A stretch of 64,000 nucleotides of DNA from Solibacillus sp. FSL R7-0682 (lineage in GTDB: Bacteria; Bacillota; Bacilli; Bacillales_A; Planococcaceae): positions 763,501 to 827,500 of the forward strand of contig NZ_JBBOUI010000001.1 of assembly GCF_038005985.1 (NCBI RefSeq). The letters are read 5' to 3'. Made by a program: the position numbers and the translations under genes. A model generated the notes under the pieces. It worked only from the letters and a program-made list of their open reading frames with translations. It did no database searches and was not told the origin of the DNA. Shown piece after piece: positions 1-9,675 of the stretch. The first letter of the stretch is position 1, and every line of letters starts with the position of its first letter.

Positions 1-2207
1 ATCAATATGTAAAAGGAGAACAAGATCTAAATGAACTAAGGGGTAGATTAAAAGACTTTACAAATAGAACGTTAAGATCTCAAGTGCAAGAATATATTCG
101 TTATACGGAAAGAAAGACGATAACTGTTCCCTTTACGCCAGCTGACAATGAATATGAACTTTACCAATTAATTTCTGAATTTTTATTAAGAGAAGATACA
201 TATGCAATACCTAAACGACAAAGAGTATTAACCACACTGATATTGAGAAAGTTACTAGCATCATCATCATATGCAATTGCAAATACATTAAAAACAATTA
301 AGGAACGTCTCTTATTACAATACAATAATCAAGAGTATCAAGATTTAACAAATCTAAGTTCTGAAATTATTTTCGATGATGAGATGGAATATGACATTTT
401 AGAAGAACTAGAAGATGAAACAGAAGATGAAGAAATCATTGAAGATGAACCAAGTCTATCAATGGAAAAACTCAAAAAGGAAATTGAAGAATTAGAGGAT
501 TTAGAACAACGTGCCAGAATAATACAAGTGGATAGTAAAAGTAAAGCGTTACTTACAGCTATAGAAACAGGTTTTAAGGAAATGGCATCTATGAATGCTA
601 AAAGAAAAGTACTAATTTTCACTGAGTCAAAAAGAACTCAACAATACTTGAAAGATTTTTTAGAATCAAATGGCTACGCAAACAAGGTTGTTTTATTCAA
701 TGGTACAAATACGGATGTAGAATCAAAACAAATTTACGAAAAATGGCTGATTAATGATGAAAATGCACAAAATATAAGTGGCTCTAAAACAGCTGATAAA
801 AGACAAGCGTTAATTGACCATTTTAAAAATTATGCAGAAATTATGATTGCAACAGAGTCTGCAGCAGAAGGTGTAAACCTTCAATTCTGTTCTTTAATTA
901 TTAACTATGATTTACCTTGGAATCCACAGCGTATTGAACAACGAATTGGGCGTTGTCATCGCTATGGTCAAAAACATGATGTAGTAGTTATTAACTTCCT
1001 TAATAAAAGAAACGAAGCAGATATAAGAGTATTGGAGCTTCTACAAGATAAGTTTAATTTATTTGCAGGAGTATTAGGGGCATCAGATGAAGTATTGGGT
1101 ACAATTGAATCTGGTGTAGATTTTGAAAAACGTATTTTATCAATATATCAACAGTGTAGAACGCCAGAAGAAATTAATTTAGCGTTTAAACAATTACAAG
1201 ATGAATTAGAAGATCAAATAAAAAATAAGTTAGACGACACGCATCGAAGCTTACTTGAACATTTTGATGAAGATGTACATCAACGTCTAAAGATGCATGT
1301 ATCGGAAACTGTGCTACATTTAGACCGTTTCAGTCAAATGTTTTGGAATGTAACATCATATATGTTGAAGCCCTATGCAACTTTTGATGAAAAGACGTAC
1401 TCGTTTGAAGTGATAAAGCCTATACCATCTATTGAAAATAGTAATGGTAATTATCAATTGAAAATGAAAGAAAGATCTTTACAAAAGAAAACACATCAAG
1501 TGTATAGGCTGTCCCATCCAATTGGGGAAACTGTCCTTGAAATGAGTAAACTATTAAATACAGAATGTTATGAAGTTATTTTTAATATTTCAAATCATCC
1601 AACTAAAATTTCAGTAATTGAAAATTTAAAAGGTCAACGGGGGTATTTGATACTAAAAAAGCTAATAATTGTTTCTTATCAACGAGAAGAATATTTGCTG
1701 TTTAATGGATTTACTTTAGATGGTCAAACCGTTGAACCAGATATTTTTGAAAAAATGTTTAATTGTAATGCTGTTGTAAATGAGGATGTGAAGGTAAATC
1801 ATGAATTGATGCATCGATTGAAGCAGGATAGTAAACAACATGTATCTGCAACAGTTAATAAATCGCTTGAGAACAATCACCGCTTTTTCAATGAGGAGCG
1901 AGAAAGACTAGAAAAATGGGCAGATGACATGATGTATAGCGTGGAAAAAGAGTTACAGGATCTTAAGGTGAAAATTAAAGAAGTTAAAAGAAAATCCAGA
2001 CAATCCATTTCAATCGAAGAGCAGCATAAATTTCAAAAGGAACTACAAGAATTAGAAAAAATACAACGTAGGAAACGCCAGCAAATATTTGAAGCAGAAG
2101 ATGAAATTGCAGAACGTCGAGATGAATTAATTAATGAATTAGAAAATCAAATGATTCAAACCACTTTCGAGGAAGAATTATTTATAATACAATGGAGAGT
2201 TGTATAA
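1..2207 (+). CDS. SNF2-family helicase, C-terminal part (cut by left window edge)
   Basis: The frame is open to the first base (codons in phase with position 3), so the true start lies left of the window; a GTG at 84 is internal. The visible part is the second RecA-like lobe of an SNF2/RapA-type ATPase. It has motif IV (VLIFTESKRTQ, near 607), motif V (ATESAAEGVNLQ, near 850) and motif VI (QRIGRCHRYGQ, near 940). The N-terminal DExx lobe is not visible. Before motif IV there is a strongly acidic segment (385-455), and the C-terminus (about 1880-2150) is charged and probably coiled coil. The stop is 14 bases before the start of the methyltransferase gene, whose ribosome site directly follows it, so the two are cotranscribed. 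DISARM drmD and type III-linked helicases are of this kind. The role as the translocating partner of a restriction system is inferred from context. Confidence 0.8.
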   Translation, partial: QYVKGEQDLNELRGRLKDFTNRTLRSQVQEYIRYTERKTITVPFTPADNEYELYQLISEFLLREDTYAIPKRQRVLTTLILRKLLASSSYAIANTLKTIKERLLLQYNNQEYQDLTNLSSEIIFDDEMEYDILEELEDETEDEEIIEDEPSLSMEKLKKEIEELEDLEQRARIIQVDSKSKALLTAIETGFKEMASMNAKRKVLIFTESKRTQQYLKDFLESNGYANKVVLFNGTNTDVESKQIYEKWLINDENAQNISGSKTADKRQALIDHFKNYAEIMIATESAAEGVNLQFCSLIINYDLPWNPQRIEQRIGRCHRYGQKHDVVVINFLNKRNEADIRVLELLQDKFNLFAGVLGASDEVLGTIESGVDFEKRILSIYQQCRTPEEINLAFKQLQDELEDQIKNKLDDTHRSLLEHFDEDVHQRLKMHVSETVLHLDRFSQMFWNVTSYMLKPYATFDEKTYSFEVIKPIPSIENSNGNYQLKMKERSLQKKTHQVYRLSHPIGETVLEMSKLLNTECYEVIFNISNHPTKISVIENLKGQRGYLILKKLIIVSYQREEYLLFNGFTLDGQTVEPDIFEKMFNCNAVVNEDVKVNHELMHRLKQDSKQHVSATVNKSLENNHRFFNEERERLEKWADDMMYSVEKELQDLKVKIKEVKRKSRQSISIEEQHKFQKELQELEKIQRRKRQQIFEAEDEIAERRDELINELENQMIQTTFEEELFIIQWRVV

Positions 2208-2221
2208 TGAGGAGGAAGACC

Positions 2222-5200
2222 ATGAGCAAACAATTAGAAAAATTTATTTCCCTGCTTGAAGAAATGTTTCAGTTTGACCAAGCAGATTTAGATTTTGGTA
2301 TTTATCGAATTATGAATCAAAAACGTGAAGAAATTCAGAGTTTTTTAAAGAATGATTTAGTACCTCAAGTGAACGAGTCATTCGAAAAATTTAAAGGTTA
2401 TGAAGTGGATGTAATTAAGCAACAGTTAGAACAATTAGAAAAACAATTGTCAGATATGGGTGTTGCAAAAGAAAGTTCTGAGAAATATCAATCATTATCT
2501 GCAAAATTATCACAAAGTGTAGATACTATTACTTTAGAAAATGAAGTGTATTCACATTTAACTAATTTCTTTAAGCGATACTACAGTGAAGGAGATTTTA
2601 TTTCTCAAAGAAGATATAAAAAAGATGTATACGCAATTCCATATGAGGGTGAGGAAGTAAAACTACATTGGGCAAATGCAGACCAATACTACGTAAAATC
2701 ATCGGAGCAATTTAAAGATTATACATTTTCATTTAATGATGGGAAAATAGTGAACTTTAAATTGACTGATGCAACAACAGAGCAAAATAATAATAAAGAA
2801 AAAGAAGATAAAGAGCGTCGTTTTATTTTATTTGAAGAGAATCCTATTATATTGAAGGATAATGAATTAACTATCCAATTTGAATATAAAATTCCTGCTA
2901 TTCAGAAAAAGCAAGGTATCATTAATAAAGAAATTATTGACAAATTATCTTTAGCTATTTCTGAGGAAAAATGGAAATCAAGGTTATTTGCAGTGGAAGC
3001 TAGTGAGAAAGATAAAAATAGAACAGTTATCGAAAAACATTTAAATACTTATACTGCAAAAAATACATTTGATTATTTTATTCACAAGGACTTAGAAGGT
3101 TTTTTGAAGCGTGAATTAGATTTCTTTATAAAAAACGAAATTATGCATTTAGATGATTTAAATACAGAGAATGAAATTGAAATCGATAATTATTTAAGTA
3201 AAATTAAAGTCTTCAAATCAATAGGGTATAAGATTATCGGTTTTTTAGCACAATTAGAAAATTTTCAAAAGAAGCTGTGGCTGAAAAAGAAATTTGTTGT
3301 GGCAACCAATTATTGTATTACTTTAGATCGCATTCCTGAATATCTATATCCAGAAATATTAAATAATCAAAAACAAATAGATGAATGGATTAAATTATAT
3401 AAAATAAATCAAATTCAAGATGACTTACTACAAAATGGGTTTTCTGAACCTTTAACAGTAGATTTTTTAAAGCAAAACCCATATTTAGTAATCGATACTA
3501 TTCATTTTGATACTAATTTTAAAAATAGAGTTTTATCTAATTTTGATGATATTGATACAGAATTAAATGGTCTTTTAGTACATGGAGATAACTTTCAGGG
3601 CTTAAACTTAATACAAAAAAAATATAATAAAAAAATACAAGGTATTTATATTGATCCTCCATATAACACGAATGGTTCTGAAATTGTATATAAGAATGGA
3701 TATAAGGATAGTTCATGGGCTACATTAATGTACGATCGTTTATCCATAGCTAAAAAATTATTAACACCATCTGCTCCTATGTGTGTAACTATCGATGAAT
3801 ATGCAGTAGACTTGCTTGGTTATGTAATTAAACAAAGTATGTCTAATTATAAAATTAGACCAGTAATTATAGAATATAATCATCGAGGGCGTGTGAAAAA
3901 GAATTTTGCAATAACTCATGAATATGGATTATGGGTTATCCCGAATAATGAAGATGTTATAACGAAAAAACGAGAAAATTCAGAAGACATTAAAAGGAAT
4001 TTACGAAGAACTGGTACAGACTCAATGCGTACAGACTCCCCTAAACAATTCTATGGAATTGAAGTAAATAAAGAAACTTTAGAAATTGTAGGGGTTACAG
4101 ATTCACTTGATGTAAACGAACCCATCCCGCAACACAATAATCCATCTACTAAAATGATTTGGCCAATAGATGATGATGGTATTGAACGTCGATGGTACTA
4201 TGGCGTGAATAGAATAATGGACGATGTAAAAGAGGGTACTATATGGGCAAAGAAAATTAAAGGGAAAATACAAATTCATTATTTCCAGGCAGGAAAACCA
4301 AAAGCTAGAAAATCTATATGGTCAGGGTCTTTAATGGATTCGAGTACTTATGGATCTGAATTATTAAATGACATTTTTGGTTCAGGTAATGTAAATTTTT
4401 CTTTCCCAAAAAGTATACATGCTGTTCAAGAATCATTAGAAGCAATGTCTTTATTTAAAGAAGCTATATTTATGGACTTCTTTGGCGGTTCTGGAACTAC
4501 TGGTCATGCAGTTATTAATTTAAATAGAAATGATCAAGGTAATAGAAAATATATTTTAATGGAGATGGGAAGCTATTTTGATACAACAACAAAAGTTCGT
4601 ATAAAAAAGATTATTTATTCTCCAAAATGGGATAATGGAACTCCGTTAGAAAAGGGTACTAGTCATTGCTTTAAATATATTCGTTTAGAATCTTATGAAG
4701 ATACCTTAAACAACATTGAATTAAGACAAACTGAGCAGCAAAAATTAGCAATAAATGAGTATATGTCTACTAATGCAAAAGAGGAGTATATGCTTTCATA
4801 TATGTTAGAGAATGAATCTCAAGGTAGTTCATCTTTATTAAGTATCGATGCTTTTAATAATCCATTTGATTTTAAAATGAAAATCTCAAATGGAAATGAA
4901 ATAAAAATTGAATCTATAGATTTAGTAGAAACATTCAATTATTTGTTAGGTTTACACGTTAAAACAATAGACTTTATACAAGGATGTCAATTAGTGAAAG
5001 GATATTTAAGTGATGGTGATAAAATTTTAATCATTTGGCGTAATATAGAAGAAGTATCGAATGAAGAGTTGAATAAGCTACTTAAAAAATTAGATATTAA
5101 TTCACGTGATTTTGAATATAATCGTATTTATGTAAATGGAGATAATCATATTGAAAATTTAAAAGTGGATGAAAGTAATTGGAAAGTTCGACTAATCGAA

Positions 5201-5242
5201 GAAGAATTTAAAACACTTATGTTTGATGTAAATGATATTTAA
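2222..5242 (+). CDS. Type III-like (beta class) adenine DNA methyltransferase
   Basis: Predicted N6-adenine DNA methyltransferase of 1006 residues, the modification subunit of a type III-like system. The catalytic DPPY motif (D478) precedes the SAM-binding motif FFGGSGTTG (near residue 754), which is the order of the beta class that includes type III Mod subunits. The N-terminal 400 residues are largely helical and charged. The C-terminal 200 residues after the methylase core could carry target recognition or subunit contacts. I chose ATG 2222 over an upstream in-frame ATG at 2192 because GGAGG at 2211-2215 sits six bases before it, whereas 2192 lies inside the helicase gene without a ribosome site. 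The Res-like gene begins 14 bases after its stop. At over 1000 residues it is longer than classical Mod proteins (about 600-650). Confidence 0.88.
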   Translation: MSKQLEKFISLLEEMFQFDQADLDFGIYRIMNQKREEIQSFLKNDLVPQVNESFEKFKGYEVDVIKQQLEQLEKQLSDMGVAKESSEKYQSLSAKLSQSVDTITLENEVYSHLTNFFKRYYSEGDFISQRRYKKDVYAIPYEGEEVKLHWANADQYYVKSSEQFKDYTFSFNDGKIVNFKLTDATTEQNNNKEKEDKERRFILFEENPIILKDNELTIQFEYKIPAIQKKQGIINKEIIDKLSLAISEEKWKSRLFAVEASEKDKNRTVIEKHLNTYTAKNTFDYFIHKDLEGFLKRELDFFIKNEIMHLDDLNTENEIEIDNYLSKIKVFKSIGYKIIGFLAQLENFQKKLWLKKKFVVATNYCITLDRIPEYLYPEILNNQKQIDEWIKLYKINQIQDDLLQNGFSEPLTVDFLKQNPYLVIDTIHFDTNFKNRVLSNFDDIDTELNGLLVHGDNFQGLNLIQKKYNKKIQGIYIDPPYNTNGSEIVYKNGYKDSSWATLMYDRLSIAKKLLTPSAPMCVTIDEYAVDLLGYVIKQSMSNYKIRPVIIEYNHRGRVKKNFAITHEYGLWVIPNNEDVITKKRENSEDIKRNLRRTGTDSMRTDSPKQFYGIEVNKETLEIVGVTDSLDVNEPIPQHNNPSTKMIWPIDDDGIERRWYYGVNRIMDDVKEGTIWAKKIKGKIQIHYFQAGKPKARKSIWSGSLMDSSTYGSELLNDIFGSGNVNFSFPKSIHAVQESLEAMSLFKEAIFMDFFGGSGTTGHAVINLNRNDQGNRKYILMEMGSYFDTTTKVRIKKIIYSPKWDNGTPLEKGTSHCFKYIRLESYEDTLNNIELRQTEQQKLAINEYMSTNAKEEYMLSYMLENESQGSSSLLSIDAFNNPFDFKMKISNGNEIKIESIDLVETFNYLLGLHVKTIDFIQGCQLVKGYLSDGDKILIIWRNIEEVSNEELNKLLKKLDINSRDFEYNRIYVNGDNHIENLKVDESNWKVRLIEEEFKTLMFDVNDI

Positions 5243-5256
5243 GGAGAATCTAGGCT

Positions 5257-8200
5257 ATGGCGAAAAAATCGAAATTTAGTGATCAGCTCGTATTAAATCA
5301 ATACATGCTTGGATTATTTGGGGTAAATACATTTGCAAATCTAACAAATGAACTTAAAAGTGAACTGTTAGAGGATTTAACAGAAAATAATATCTCGAAA
5401 TTTCACCAGCAATTAGTTACATATTTACCAAGTTCATCTTCTTTAACTCAGGAAATGTTAAGAAGATACGATGAAAATATTATACGATATACATTTGAAA
5501 TTAGTGAAAAACGAGAAAAAAGCATTAAATGGAAGTATTTTCAATATTTAAGTTTATTGTTTACTGAGATTTACTTAGATAAATATTTTAATACAAGAGC
5601 AGAATTATTAGCTGATTTAAATGAAATATTAAGTAATATTAATCAAACCTTATCTAAAAAAGAACAAATAAACCCTTTTGTAGAAACAGATTTAAAAAAG
5701 TTGGCATTCTGGAATGCAACTGGTTCAGGAAAAACATTAATAATGCATGTCAATATAAAACAGTACCTTAACTATTTTCGCCAAAATAATGAAGGTAATC
5801 ATCTTGATAATATTATTTTATTAACACCTAGTGAAGGTTTATCAAAACAGCATGAAAGTGAATTTGTTTTATCAAATATTTCGGCAAAGTTATTTGATAA
5901 AAATGAGGGGGGCGTGTTTAGACAACAGGAAGTATCCATAATTGATATCCATAAGTTGAAAGATGAGATGGGAGACAAAACTGTAGCAATTGGAGCATTC
6001 GAAGGGAATAACCTTGTATTAGTTGATGAAGGGCATCGTGGCTCTTCAGGTGAAGAATGGAAAAGTAAGCGTGAGGAATTAAGTGAAAATGGTTTTGCTT
6101 TTGAATATTCAGCCACATTTGGTCAAGCAGTGACCAAAAAGAAAGACTTATATGATGAGTATGCAAAATGTATATTATTTGATTATTCATACCGTTATTT
6201 TTACGCTGATGGCTATGGTAAAGATTATCAAATATTGAATCTAGAAAATGATCAAGATGAAAATATTAGACGGACATATTTAACCGCTGCGATATTATCT
6301 TTTTATCAGCAACAAAAAATTTATGCGGACAATCATAGGAACTTTGCAGCTTTTTCGTTAGAAAAGCCACTATGGATTTTTGTTGGTAGTAGTGTTAATT
6401 CCCTCCGTACTGTAAAAGGTAAAAAAGTTTCAGACGTAACAGATATTTTGTTATTCCTTGCTCATTTTATAAAAAATGACCATGAAAGCATTTCAATTAT
6501 TGAATCATTAGTTAAAGGAAAATCAGGTCTTGTTAATTCGAATAATCAAGAAATATTTAATAATGCATTTCCATATATTGCAGAATTGAACATAACTACT
6601 GAAGAAGTTTATCTAGATATTATACAAACTTTATTCAATTCAAATGTTATGAATGCAACATTAAGAGTTGAAAAGTTAAAAGGTCAAGATGGGGAATTAG
6701 CCCTTAAATTGGGTGAGAGTGAACCGTTTGGTTTAATAAATGTCGGTGATTCAAATGATTTATGGAAGCTATGTGAACAATACCCTGAACTAATTACAAC
6801 TGAACGAGATTTTTCTGAATCCTACTTTGAATCGATAAACAATAAAGACTCTTCAATTAATCTATTAATAGGCTCTAAAAAGTTTACAGAAGGATGGAGT
6901 AGTTGGCGTGTCAGTTCAATGGGATTAATGAATATTGGTAAAAGTGAAGGATCACAAATCATTCAATTGTTCGGCAGAGGAGTTCGTTTAAAAGGATATC
7001 AATATGGATTGAAACGAAGCTCAGCTTTAAATATGGTTTTACCAGATATTCAAAATATCAAATATTTGAAATATAATGAGACGCTCAATATATTTGGGAT
7101 TCGTGCAGATTATATGCAACAGTTTAAAGAGTATTTAGAGGATGAAGGGATTGCGACTGAAATTGAATTTGAAGAATTAATTTTGCCAACGATTCCTACC
7201 TATGCAAAACGAAAATTGAAATTAAAAGCACTTAGATTAAAAGACGGTATCAATTTTAAATTAAATGGACCAAAACCAGAGTTAAAAAAACCAAATGGTA
7301 TAGTGTTTACTTCACAAAAAGTTATACTCAATTGGTATCCTAAAATTCAATTTAAAAGTAGTCATAAAAGCAATTTGTCATTATCACCTGTTGTTTTACA
7401 TGAAACGACATTTAAACCATACCATATAGGATTTATGAATATGGATAGTATCTATTTTGAATTACAACATTTCAAAAACGAGCGGACATGGCATAATTTA
7501 ATTTTATCCAAACAAAAGATTTGGGAATTACTATTAGATGATAGTTGGTACGTACTTCAAATACCTGAAAAAGAAATGAACTTTAATAGTTTCAAGCAAG
7601 TTCGGTATTGGGAAGAAATAGCGATTTCTTTGTTAAAAAAGTATTGTGAAAAGTATTATTTATTCGCAAAAAAACAATATGAATCCCCGCATATGGAATA
7701 CTACGAAATAGATGAAGATGATAAAAACTTCATTAATGAATATCAAGTATTGGCTGATAAAGAAAGTGAACAAACATTAATTGTAGAGTTGAAAAAACTA
7801 AAAGCTGCATTGGATAAAAAAGAATTGCTTGAAATAGAGTTTGGACAATTCAAATCATTTAAGTATGAAAATCATTTGTATGAACCATTAATTTCGTATG
7901 ATGGAAAAAGCTCTACCGTGAAAATAAAACCAGTATCTTTAAACAAAGATGAACATCAATTTTTAATTGACTTACGAAATTATTATGAGACGCATTCTTC
8001 GTTCTTTAATAAAAAAGAATTATATGTGTTAAGAAATCAATCTCGTGGAAGAGGTATAGGATTTTTTGAAGCAGGCAATTTCCATCCTGATTTTATTATT
8101 TGGCTGGTTTCAGAAGGTAAACAGTTTATTACATTTGCAGATCCAAAAGGTATAAGGAATTTATCGATTGACGATCCAAAAGTGGAATTTGCTTCAACAA

Positions 8201-8403
8201 TTAAAGAACTAGAAGCAGAGTTAGCAGATCCTAATGTGGTTTTAAATTCATTTATAATTTCTAATACTCCATTTGAATCATTGATTAACACGGGAACGAC
8301 TCTTACTAAAGAAGAAATGAATCAAAAGCATATTTTATTCCAATATGATGATGAAAATACTTATATTCAAAAGATGTTTGATGCCATTAAACCAATTAGT
8401 TGA
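5257..8403 (+). CDS. Type III restriction-like helicase-endonuclease
   Basis: 1048-residue predicted restriction subunit: a DEAD/DEAH-type superfamily 2 ATPase fused to a PD-(D/E)xK nuclease. Visible motifs in order are Walker A ATGSGKT (154-160), Walker B DEGH (257-260), motif III-like YSATFG (about 285), motif VI QLFGRGVR, and a C-terminal nuclease motif FHPDF (P944-D945) followed by DPK (D962, K964). The family usually has ExK as the last element; here it is DxK, which is allowed in this superfamily. In type III systems Res needs Mod and ATP to cut between head-to-head sites. The ATG is preceded by AGGAG near 5243. The gene ends the defence operon, and the next 1.2 kb is decayed DNA. Confidence 0.85.
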   Translation: MAKKSKFSDQLVLNQYMLGLFGVNTFANLTNELKSELLEDLTENNISKFHQQLVTYLPSSSSLTQEMLRRYDENIIRYTFEISEKREKSIKWKYFQYLSLLFTEIYLDKYFNTRAELLADLNEILSNINQTLSKKEQINPFVETDLKKLAFWNATGSGKTLIMHVNIKQYLNYFRQNNEGNHLDNIILLTPSEGLSKQHESEFVLSNISAKLFDKNEGGVFRQQEVSIIDIHKLKDEMGDKTVAIGAFEGNNLVLVDEGHRGSSGEEWKSKREELSENGFAFEYSATFGQAVTKKKDLYDEYAKCILFDYSYRYFYADGYGKDYQILNLENDQDENIRRTYLTAAILSFYQQQKIYADNHRNFAAFSLEKPLWIFVGSSVNSLRTVKGKKVSDVTDILLFLAHFIKNDHESISIIESLVKGKSGLVNSNNQEIFNNAFPYIAELNITTEEVYLDIIQTLFNSNVMNATLRVEKLKGQDGELALKLGESEPFGLINVGDSNDLWKLCEQYPELITTERDFSESYFESINNKDSSINLLIGSKKFTEGWSSWRVSSMGLMNIGKSEGSQIIQLFGRGVRLKGYQYGLKRSSALNMVLPDIQNIKYLKYNETLNIFGIRADYMQQFKEYLEDEGIATEIEFEELILPTIPTYAKRKLKLKALRLKDGINFKLNGPKPELKKPNGIVFTSQKVILNWYPKIQFKSSHKSNLSLSPVVLHETTFKPYHIGFMNMDSIYFELQHFKNERTWHNLILSKQKIWELLLDDSWYVLQIPEKEMNFNSFKQVRYWEEIAISLLKKYCEKYYLFAKKQYESPHMEYYEIDEDDKNFINEYQVLADKESEQTLIVELKKLKAALDKKELLEIEFGQFKSFKYENHLYEPLISYDGKSSTVKIKPVSLNKDEHQFLIDLRNYYETHSSFFNKKELYVLRNQSRGRGIGFFEAGNFHPDFIIWLVSEGKQFITFADPKGIRNLSIDDPKVEFASTIKELEAELADPNVVLNSFIISNTPFESLINTGTTLTKEEMNQKHILFQYDDENTYIQKMFDAIKPIS

Positions 8404-8661
8404 TTGATTAAGTATAAAAAGGAATTATTTTTCTTTGGATAATATGATTAGCTTCAAGTACCTATTACTCTCATAATGTATAGGGATTAGATAAACCTAT
8501 TTAGGGCGTTTTTGTAATAGTTGGAAATATGACAGAAGGTGGCACGATTTTAAGGGTTGTATGTCGCAATCAAATAATGAGCCAATTGCTAACTGAGCCA
8601 GTAAGCCACTTTACACTATATGTCTTTTCTAAAAGAATACTTCGGCTTTACTTGGAGTAGC

Positions 8662-8727
8662 GGGCATAATATTTTGATTCGGGCGTTAAACCTCCGATAA
8701 AAAGCCTTTTGAGCGAGCATTATGCCC
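8662..8727. repeat. Spaced 9-bp inverted repeat in decayed intergenic DNA
   Basis: GGGCATAAT at 8662-8670 is repeated inverted as ATTATGCCC at 8719-8727. It lies in the 436-bp gap (8404-8839) after the restriction operon, in which I find no convincing gene. A TTG-initiated 75-codon frame from 8709 crosses it but only its distal part resembles a protein (see the BrxL remnant). The pair could be ends of a small mobile unit or simple chance; function unknown. Confidence 0.4.
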
Positions 8728-8839
8728 CATGTAATGCCTACAGAATTACACACTGTGACACTTACCTTGTCCATTTATTTAAAAGGAACTCCTGTTTAAT
8801 TGAGAAATCGAGCTATTTCATTTGTGAAATACAAAAGGT

Positions 8840-8989
8840 AGAGAAATTAGCCGATATTCTTCAAGTATGTGTGGATTCAGATGCGAAGAAAATTCTGCTA
8901 CCAGCACCATCAGACCTACCTGTAAAAGTTCACTGATTTTCTATTTAGATCCGATACATGCAGTTTATAAGACATTAGGGGTGGGGTGA
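8840..8989 (+). pseudogene. Remnant of the C-terminus of BrxL (BREX Lon-like protein)
   Basis: One frame reads CVDSDAKKILLP at about 8864-8899. A second frame, after a small deletion near 8930, reads FYLDPIHAVYKTLGVG followed at once by a TGA stop at 8987-8989. From memory of the family, BrxL proteins of BREX phage-defence loci end with a segment like DSxAKKxLLPM...FYSDPVDAVFKALGV, and both halves and the terminal position match. About ten residues between the halves are missing and the frame changes, so this is a decayed tail, not a working gene. The rest of BrxL (ATPase and protease core) is absent. It suggests an earlier BREX locus was lost from this defence island. The identification rests on recall of a short tail and needs a search. 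Confidence 0.5.
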
Positions 8990-8999
8990 ATATTGGCAC

Positions 9000-9032
9000 T
9001 CAATCGATAAAGCAAAAACAGCAATCGATTGA
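9000..9032. repeat. Perfect 9-bp inverted repeat
   Basis: TCAATCGAT (9000-9008) and ATCGATTGA (9024-9032) are perfect inverted copies separated by 15 bases. It lies 11 bases after the BrxL-like stop and upstream of the replication-type gene. It could be an operator or a recombination or origin half-site pair; no function can be assigned from sequence alone. Confidence 0.4.
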
Positions 9033-9166
9033 AGAGATTTACTGACCCTGAAGAATGAATACTTAAGTCGTTCAGTGATTAGTTTGTATACGATTATTGG
9101 ATGTAACAAAACAGTAAACGAGAATAGGGGTTATAAAATCCTATTTTCACCCTATATTAAATCCCT

Positions 9167-9199
9167 ATCCTACATCATAAATGGTGTAGGATTTTTTTG
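9167..9199 (+). terminator. Rho-independent terminator
   Basis: ATCCTACATCAT and ATGGTGTAGGAT form a 12-bp stem with one wobble and a two-base loop, followed by a run of seven Ts. It probably closed the former gene upstream. The following 345 bases (9200-9544) are A+T-rich with no coding frame I can support; they probably hold the promoter of the replication-type genes. Confidence 0.75.
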
Positions 9200-9544
9200 C
9201 TTATTATCTTCTTCAATCATCCGTTTTTCTACTCTTAAAATGTTAGCTAAGTAACATTGAAAACAAGATTAGTGTAATGAATTTGGCATTCATTTTATGT
9301 CATAAACAGCAATGTTGCATACTCATTTTTTTGCAATATTATACATATATCTTGTCGTTAGATTATGTTGATAAATACTAAATCAAAGATTCTTCAGAAA
9401 GGTATTTCATCATATCGAAACCCCCGTGTAAAGCATAAATATTCATATTTTATGCATATCTACTTTATCGTTTATAGCATTTTTTAATTGACAAACATAG
9501 TTTGAAAAATATTTTTTGAATAGTTTCTTTGGGAACTTTGTAGA

Positions 9545-9673
9545 ATGAAAAGTCACTTGAAATATAAGCAATTAAGAGACTTAAATAAGCCGGTAATTTG
9601 GCGTAAGAAAGAACGGCAATCCGTTGATATAACTACGTTAAATAGAAAATCACCTGACAAAAGAGGAGGGTAA
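9545..9673 (+). CDS. Small basic protein, 42 residues, unknown
   Basis: ATG 9545 opens a 42-codon frame (starts MKSHLKYKQL, ends SPDKRGG) ending at 9673, two bases before the start of the replication-type gene. Its last codons form the AGAGGAGGG ribosome site of that gene, a typical translational-coupling layout. The product is small and rich in lysine and arginine, fitting a nucleic-acid-binding accessory of a replication module. The ribosome site of this small gene is weak. I do not recognise the family and the coding call is tentative. Confidence 0.4.
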   Translation: MKSHLKYKQLRDLNKPVIWRKKERQSVDITTLNRKSPDKRGG

Positions 9674-9675
9674 TT

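Noticed and set aside
1-8403. DISARM class 1 locus
   Set aside because: drmA, drmB and drmC are not present in the visible part, and the third gene is a type III Res-like nuclease; the unseen left side could still change this.
8709-8936. 75-codon frame from TTG 8709 as an intact gene
   Set aside because: Only its last third resembles a protein (BrxL tail), the match continues in another frame to 8989, and there is no ribosome site. It is better described as a remnant.
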